Shown here: one piece after another, positions 22,841 through 27,123 of the stretch
Numbering within the stretch: the stretch's first letter is position 1
Layout: every line of letters starts with the position of its first letter
NCBI GenBank assembly: GCA_002329075.1
Contig: DCXR01000019.1
Span: 1-27,123, forward strand
Length of the DNA stretch: 27,123 bases
Direction of reading: 5' to 3'
DNA from: Candidatus Neomicrothrix sp. UBA2131
GTDB lineage: Bacteria; Actinomycetota; Acidimicrobiia; Acidimicrobiales; MedAcidi-G1
The notes under the pieces: model-generated
The model's input: the letters and a program-made list of their open reading frames with translations, nothing else
The model's database searches: none
What the model was told of the DNA's origin: nothing
Program-made: the position numbers and the translations under genes

Positions 22841-23890
22841 ATGGACCAACCACCCGTTTCGCCGGTCCCTGCTGCCGAGGCCAACCTCCCTGCCCGACGG
22901 GGCCCCGCCGGTGACGACGAGCTCTACCTCGACGAGATCCTGGCCTTGACACCGATCAAGCGAACCCGCCTGTACACCTTTCGGGACAAGGGCCGGTTCG
23001 GGCCGGTTCGGGATGCCCCGGGGCCCACCTGCGCGCGTCCGGTCTTCCAGCTCGAGGGCGTAGCGGCCGTCTGCGAAGAACTGGGCTATCCGGTCCCGAC
23101 TGTTGCCGATGTCCTGGCCTTCCGCAGCCCGGGCGGGGGTGCCACGACCGGCAGGCAGCCAGAGGGACCTGCCGACCGGACTCCGTCACCGTCCACAGGA
23201 AGCGACGATCCCGTGCAGGAAGGGGATTCCCGCCGAGAACCGGCACTCCGGGTGGTGGAGGGCCCCAGCGGGACCGATCGGGGCCATTCGGCCGATGTGA
23301 TCAGGCTTCGGGGCCTGGAGCCTGAACCCCACCGACAGGCCATCGAAAGAGCCCTCCACGAGGAGCGGGTCCGGCAACTGGAGAGCGAGCATGAGGCGCT
23401 GTCAGCGGAACGGGACCGGGCCAGAACCGAGGAATCGGCCGGCCGGGAGCAGGTGATCAGGCTCGAGGCCGACCTTCGCATCACCGATGCAGCAAGGGAA
23501 CGCGCCCTCGAAGACCTGGTGGCCCGCGACGCCCGCATCAGGCGCCTCGAAAGCGACCTCGAGGAGCGGACCGCCGAGGCACATCGCCTGAATGCCGAAC
23601 ACCGGGGCGTTCAGGGAGAACTCCGACAGGCTGTCGCTGAACGCGATGCGGTCCGCGGCGAGCGCAGCGACCTACGGAAGGAACGCGACGCCCTCCGTGA
23701 CGACATGGTCGCCGTAAGGGAGGAAAACGCTGCACTACGGCCGGAGGTCGAGTTGCTGCTGGCAAACACCACGAGGGGATTCCGGCGGCGAAAGCGGCGC
23801 CAGGCGAAGCGCGAGGCGAAACAGGGGGTGGACGGCGGTACTGCCGTCGATGCCTCGACAGAATCCTCGTCGGCCGACGAGTCGGTCTGA
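22841..23890 (+). CDS. MerR-like HTH protein with long coiled coil
   Basis: 349 residues. Residues about 30-90 form a MerR-type winged HTH: LYLDEILALTPIKRTRLYTF, a wing (RDKGRFGPVR), then FQLEGVAAVCEELGY. A proline/glycine-rich linker follows to about 155. From about 160 to 305 the sequence is a continuous charged coiled coil, with heptads such as RALHEERVRQLESEHEALSA. The end has a basic patch (RRRKRRQAKREAK) and a Ser/Asp tail. A HTH joined to a long coil suits a protein that bridges or organises DNA rather than a simple regulator. It sits between rsmG and cwlM, where parB is expected, but has no ParB motifs. The start is ATG 22841, leaderless. Function unknown. Confidence 0.75.
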   Translation: MDQPPVSPVPAAEANLPARRGPAGDDELYLDEILALTPIKRTRLYTFRDKGRFGPVRDAPGPTCARPVFQLEGVAAVCEELGYPVPTVADVLAFRSPGGGATTGRQPEGPADRTPSPSTGSDDPVQEGDSRREPALRVVEGPSGTDRGHSADVIRLRGLEPEPHRQAIERALHEERVRQLESEHEALSAERDRARTEESAGREQVIRLEADLRITDAARERALEDLVARDARIRRLESDLEERTAEAHRLNAEHRGVQGELRQAVAERDAVRGERSDLRKERDALRDDMVAVREENAALRPEVELLLANTTRGFRRRKRRQAKREAKQGVDGGTAVDASTESSSADESV

Positions 23891-23896
23891 GCAGCC

Positions 23897-23920
23897 GAGC
23901 CTCGACCCGGGAAGAGGCTC
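23897..23920. terminator. Inverted repeat between convergent genes
   Basis: GAGCCTC (23897-23903) and GAGGCTC (23914-23920) are perfect 7-bp arms around a 10-nt loop containing CCCGGG. It lies between the stops of the coiled-coil gene and the cwlM-like gene and is a plausible bidirectional terminator, although the T-run is weak. Confidence 0.45.
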
Positions 23921-24947
23921 AGGCCTCCTTGGAGGAAGTGGGGTCCGCCACCCAGTCGGCCACTGCAGCAGCAAGGCGCTCGGCGAGTTGGGCCGTTGCG
24001 GGGACGACCGAAGAGGGGGGTGCCAGGGTGCAGAGCACGGCCGGCATGCGGGTCCTTCGCAGGATCGGGAGCCTCATGCCGCGCACGGCTACCCCCGTTC
24101 CGGCCATGCCGTCGGCCAGCACCCGCTCGAGGGCCGAGGCACAACGTTGGGCAAGGTGGAGCCCGCCCTCGCTGTGGAAGCCCTCGGTGCCGAAGTACGC
24201 CACCTCCGGAGCAGGGAGGTTCTCGATGCGAAGCCCGAGGTAGACCTCTGCCTCGAACCGGTTGGCCGTGGAGGCCTGTGTGGTGTCGTCCGGATGGTCG
24301 AGGGCGACGACGTTCGCACCACGAACACGCAGGCCGCGCGACAGTGCTGCGGCCAGGGCACCGCAGCTGCCGAAGTGGCCAAGGGCGATGCGCCTTTCGT
24401 CGAGGTCGGGCCGGCTGCGACGCAGGCGGTCGAGTTCCCGGACCTGTGCGACCGGCGTCGTTCCGGTCGAACGCCCTCCGAGGTGGCGTAGGGCGCGGAC
24501 CGTGGCAGCGCCGGCGATGCCGTCCAGGACCAGCCCGGAGTTGCGCTGGAAGTCCCTCAGGGCGGTCGACGAGTCGGGTCCGAAGATGCCGTCGATCCGA
24601 CCTGCGTCGAAGCCGAGGCTGCCGAGCCGCAACTGGAGGTCGGCCACGTCGTCACCCCTCAGCATCGGCGCATGGAGGTAGAGGTGGCGGTCTCCCAGTC
24701 GGAGGCCGGCCTCGATCAGCGACGAAAGCGTGTGCTCGTCGACGATGCCGTCTTCGTGGAGGCCGCGCTCAGCCTGGAAGAGGGCGACACGGTCCGCAGT
24801 GTCGTCCCCGTAGTGGCCTGCGGTGGCTTCGTCTGTGGCTACCGGGTGTCCGGCGGTTTCGAGGCGACGGTGCAGGTCTCGGACGCCTTCGCCCGTGTCA
24901 CCCGGCCGGAGGGCCTGACCAATCGGTGTGATCTCCTCGGAGGCCAT
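23919..24947 (-). CDS. cwlM: CwlM-like peptidoglycan-binding pseudo-amidase
   Basis: 342 residues from ATG 24947. Two peptidoglycan-binding-1 domains: about 15-80 (LRPGDTGEGVRDLHRRLETAG ... YGDDTADRVALFQ) and about 95-157 (LRGDDVADLQLRLGSLGFDAG ... FGPDSSTALRDFQ). The C-terminal half follows Amidase_3 order but lacks the zinc ligands: there is no DPGHGG at the start, the S-x-H-x-N strand is replaced by EVYLGLR, and PAVL (302-305) is followed by Cys-Thr instead of the conserved Val-Glu. No signal peptide is present. In mycobacteria the protein at this position is a cytoplasmic, PknB-phosphorylated activator of MurA. The same regulatory role is inferred here. It lies 46 bp after trxA on the same strand. 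Confidence 0.85.
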   Translation of the reverse strand: MASEEITPIGQALRPGDTGEGVRDLHRRLETAGHPVATDEATAGHYGDDTADRVALFQAERGLHEDGIVDEHTLSSLIEAGLRLGDRHLYLHAPMLRGDDVADLQLRLGSLGFDAGRIDGIFGPDSSTALRDFQRNSGLVLDGIAGAATVRALRHLGGRSTGTTPVAQVRELDRLRRSRPDLDERRIALGHFGSCGALAAALSRGLRVRGANVVALDHPDDTTQASTANRFEAEVYLGLRIENLPAPEVAYFGTEGFHSEGGLHLAQRCASALERVLADGMAGTGVAVRGMRLPILRRTRMPAVLCTLAPPSSVVPATAQLAERLAAAVADWVADPTSSKEA

Positions 24948-24993
24948 TGGACGGGAGGCCGGACCACCTGGGGGCCGGAGCGCTCGAGGTGAC

Positions 24994-25320
24994 CTAGAGG
25001 TGGGCAGACAGCTCCTCGAGGAGCTGTGTCTTGCCCTTGGCGCCGACGATCTGGGTGGCAGGTTCACCGTCGCGGAAGAGGATCATGGTGGGGATGCTCA
25101 TCACCTGGAAGCGACGGGCCAGTTCGGGTGCTTCGTCGACGTTGACCTTGGCGATGCGGAGCGAACCGGCCTGCTCGTCGGCGATCTCTTCGAGGATCGG
25201 GGCGACCATCTTGCACGGTCCACACCATTCGGCCCAGAAGTCGACGAGCACGGGCTCGGTGGCGGAGTTGATCTCCTCGTCGAAGGTGGTCTCGGAAAGG
25301 TTGTTGATGGCGCCGGCCAT
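24994..25320 (-). CDS. trxA: Thioredoxin
   Basis: 108 residues, normal length. Active-site WCGPC with Cys33 and Cys36, the buried Asp27 (VDFWAEW), and the cis-Pro in SIPT are all present. Thioredoxin reduces protein disulfides, and TrxB recycles it with NADPH. It lies 132 bp downstream of trxB on the same strand, and GAGG lies 6 nt before the ATG. The trxB-trxA-cwlM order is conserved with mycobacteria. Confidence 0.96.
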   Translation of the reverse strand: MAGAINNLSETTFDEEINSATEPVLVDFWAEWCGPCKMVAPILEEIADEQAGSLRIAKVNVDEAPELARRFQVMSIPTMILFRDGEPATQIVGAKGKTQLLEELSAHL

Positions 25321-25452
25321 GGCGTGCCTCGCTTGGGTTCGGGAGGATCGGGTGGCGGTCGGGAGACGTGGATGTCAGACGACCCTGTGGTCCCTTTCTA
25401 CCCGTTCGGGAGGCCGGCGGGGGAGAGGGGCGGGTGGTCGCCGGTCACGCCG

Positions 25453-26418
25453 TCAGTGGTGGCGGCCCTGGAGCCAGCGTTCGGCGTCGATGGCGGCCAT
25501 GCATCCGGAGGCGGCAGCGGTGATCGCCTGGCGGTAGGTGTGGTCCTGTACGTCGCCGCAGGCGAACACGCCCTCGATTTCGGTGGTCGACCGGTCGGCG
25601 TGGGTCAGCAGGTAGCCGTTGTCGTCCATGGGGAGCTGGCCGGTGAACAGGTCGGTGTTGGGCCGGTGGCCGATGGCGATGAACACGCCGGCGACCTGCA
25701 GTTCCCGGACCTCGTCGGTGATGGTGTCCCGCAGTCGCATTCCGGTGACCTTGTCGTCGCCGAGGATGTCGTCGACGACCGTGTTCCAGGCGAACTCGAT
25801 CCTGGGATTGTCGAAGGCCCGACTCTGCATGATCTTCGAGGCCCGGAGTTCGTCGCGGCGGTGGATGACGGTGACCTTGCTGGCGAACTTCGTGAGGAAG
25901 GTGGCCTCCTCGATGGCCGAGTCGCCGCCACCGACCACGGCGATCTCAAGGTCGCGGAAGAAGAAGCCGTCGCAGGTGGCGCAGGTCGAGAGGCCGTGGC
26001 CGATGAGCCGTTCCTCGGCATCGAGGCCGAGCATCACGGAGCGGGCGCCTGTCGAGATGATGATCGAATCTGCCGTGTGGGTGGGTTCGGCGGCACCGGG
26101 GTCGCCAACCCAGATGCCGATCGGTTGTGCGGCGAGGTCGACCCGACTGGCCTTGACTGTGTCGATCTCGGCACCGAAGCGGGCGGCCTGGGCCCTCATG
26201 TCGGCCATGAGCGTCGGGCCCATGACGCCTTCGGGGAAGCCGGGGAAGTTCTCGACGTCGGTGGTGAGCATCAACTGGCCTCCGGGCTGGTCGGAGTCCG
26301 ACGACGGTTCTCCCTCGAGCACGAGCGGGGCCAGGTCGGCACGAGCGGCATAGATGGCGGCGGTGAGGCCGGCGGGGCCGGAGCCGATGATGACGACTTC
26401 ACGGTGTACGGGGGGCAT
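25453..26418 (-). CDS. trxB: Thioredoxin reductase
   Basis: 321 residues from ATG 26418, selected for AGGAG 5 nt upstream and because the frame upstream is not conserved. FAD site GSGPAG at 12-17, the redox-active pair Cys146 and Cys149 in CATCD, the NADPH loop GGGDSAIEEA, and the C-terminal FAD motif GVFACGDVQD are intact. It uses NADPH to reduce thioredoxin, whose gene follows. It lies 32 bp after the small two-helix membrane-protein gene and is likely co-transcribed with it. Confidence 0.97.
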   Translation of the reverse strand: MPPVHREVVIIGSGPAGLTAAIYAARADLAPLVLEGEPSSDSDQPGGQLMLTTDVENFPGFPEGVMGPTLMADMRAQAARFGAEIDTVKASRVDLAAQPIGIWVGDPGAAEPTHTADSIIISTGARSVMLGLDAEERLIGHGLSTCATCDGFFFRDLEIAVVGGGDSAIEEATFLTKFASKVTVIHRRDELRASKIMQSRAFDNPRIEFAWNTVVDDILGDDKVTGMRLRDTITDEVRELQVAGVFIAIGHRPNTDLFTGQLPMDDNGYLLTHADRSTTEIEGVFACGDVQDHTYRQAITAAASGCMAAIDAERWLQGRHH

Positions 26419-26450
26419 GGGGGCTCCTGGGGAATTCGGGGAAGGAACGT

Positions 26451-26771
26451 TCAGCCGGCGGAACGTGTGCGTCGGGACCACAGCCAGGCACCGGCAGCGA
26501 CACAGGCAGCGCCCAGGACCAGAAATGCCGACCACGACTCGCCTGGCAGCACAGTGTCGAGGAGGCGAAACAGGCCGATGCCGACCAGGGCGAGGAATGC
26601 GGTTCCGACGACGGTGGCGAAGGTCCCATAGACGATCGCCCGGGTGGCGGTGAGTAGGGGTTCGGTGGTGCGGGATCGAAGGGCGCCGACCGCGTCGACG
26701 ATGCGGTCGGTGGCGCGCGAGGCGAGGTCGCCTGGTTCTTCGTCGGGGGAGGGGGTATCTGGTTCGGCCAT
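26451..26771 (-). CDS. Small two-helix membrane protein, unknown
   Basis: 106 residues. An acidic N terminus (MAEPDTPSPDEEPGDLASR) precedes an amphipathic segment, then two predicted membrane helices (about 47-67, TFATVVGTAFLALVGIGLF, and about 80-99, AFLVLGAACVAAGAWLW), with a basic RRTR end inside. This resembles small actinobacterial holin-like or phage-shock accessory proteins, but no family is recognised. A TAGGCT -10 lies 8 nt upstream, so it probably starts the transcript that continues into trxB and trxA. Confidence 0.65.
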   Translation of the reverse strand: MAEPDTPSPDEEPGDLASRATDRIVDAVGALRSRTTEPLLTATRAIVYGTFATVVGTAFLALVGIGLFRLLDTVLPGESWSAFLVLGAACVAAGAWLWSRRTRSAG

Positions 26772-26779
26772 GGACCGTG

Positions 26780-26785
26780 AGCCTA
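26780..26785 (-). promoter_or_regulatory. -10 element for the trxB-trxA-cwlM operon
   Basis: TAGGCT on the minus strand, 8 nt before ATG 26771, with no Shine-Dalgarno between. A short palindrome, CCCGATTCGGG (26802-26812), lies about 16 bp upstream of it, overlapping the probable -35, and could be an operator. Confidence 0.5.
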
Positions 26786-26813
26786 CAAGGGGCTCTCGTG
26801 GCCCGATTCGGGG

Positions 26814-27101
26814 TCAGTCGTCGTCGGCCGGCCAGGTGAACGTCTCGCAGGTGGTGGCGTCGACGAGGACCCAGGAGGTGGGTCCGACATAAAGCAGTCC
26901 GAACGCCATGGGGTCATCCAGGAAGATCCTCGCCATGTCCAACACCTCCTCACCGTCGAGCAACCCTGCTTCGTCGAGTCCACAGTCCGGTGGCCAGCCG
27001 ATGGAGGGTGCCGGTCTGGCGGGGATTGCTTCGCCGGCACGGATTGAGGAAGCCGCCTCCTCTGCATGGGGGAACAGGAAGGAGAATGGGTCGAAGTACA
27101 T
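26814..27101 (-). CDS. Hypothetical protein, start near right edge
   Basis: 95 residues from ATG 27101. The frame stays open to the window edge, so the true start could lie outside. It contains no membrane segment or recognised domain; the second half (GEEVLDMARIFLDDPMAFGL, then YVGPTSWVLVDATT and FTWPADDD) has a mixed alpha/beta appearance. It is acidic. It lies 42 bp upstream of the small membrane-protein gene on the same strand, but the promoter between them suggests separate control. Confidence 0.5.
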   Translation of the reverse strand: MYFDPFSFLFPHAEEAASSIRAGEAIPARPAPSIGWPPDCGLDEAGLLDGEEVLDMARIFLDDPMAFGLLYVGPTSWVLVDATTCETFTWPADDD

Positions 27102-27123
27102 GGAGCCTGCGACGGTCGAGGAT

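Overview
This window is the chromosomal replication-origin neighbourhood of a high-GC actinobacterium, most likely a member of the Acidimicrobiia. The gene order dnaA-dnaN-recF-DUF721(dciA)-gyrB-gyrA-DUF3566-tRNA-Ile on one side, and rpmH-rnpA-yidD-yidC-jag-rsmG ... cwlM-trxA-trxB on the other, is the order known from Mycobacterium. Class-level placement is an inference from gene content, GC-rich codon use and repeated TAGGCT-like -10 elements that sit 6-8 nt before start codons (leaderless transcripts).

Layout. (1) 1-7.4 kb, accessory left flank: a two-hotdog MaoC-like protein, a 1191-residue secreted protein in which a complete trypsin domain interrupts a fibronectin type III domain, a HisN-like phosphatase, a DUF3105 lipoprotein and a saccharopine-dehydrogenase-like oxidoreductase preceded by two tiny overlapping ORFs. 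(2) 7.4-17.7 kb, minus strand: tRNA-Ile(GAT), DUF3566 membrane protein, a TadE/G-like protein, gyrA, gyrB, dciA, recF, dnaN, dnaA. (3) DnaA-box clusters lie on both sides of dnaA (16.03-16.23 kb and 17.71-17.99 kb), the stronger one between dnaA and rpmH. (4) 18.2-21.9 kb, plus strand: rpmH, rnpA, yidD, yidC, jag, rsmG, tightly packed and diverging from the origin. (5) 21.9-23.9 kb: where parA-parB normally sit there is instead a pair of divergent HTH genes flanking a 502-bp non-coding region with three 19-bp iterons and other inverted repeats; one gene encodes a MerR-like HTH fused to a long coiled coil. (6) 23.9-27.1 kb, minus strand: a CwlM-like pseudo-amidase, thioredoxin, thioredoxin reductase and two small unknown proteins.

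How it works together: the core is the machinery that starts replication (DnaA, DciA, sliding clamp), repairs and untangles DNA (RecF, gyrase), starts tRNA maturation and membrane insertion (RnpA, YidD, YidC) and controls the cell wall and redox state (CwlM, Trx). The most interesting unexplained part is the parAB-less segment at 21.9-23.9 kb. The nested protease and the short overlapping ORFs come next.
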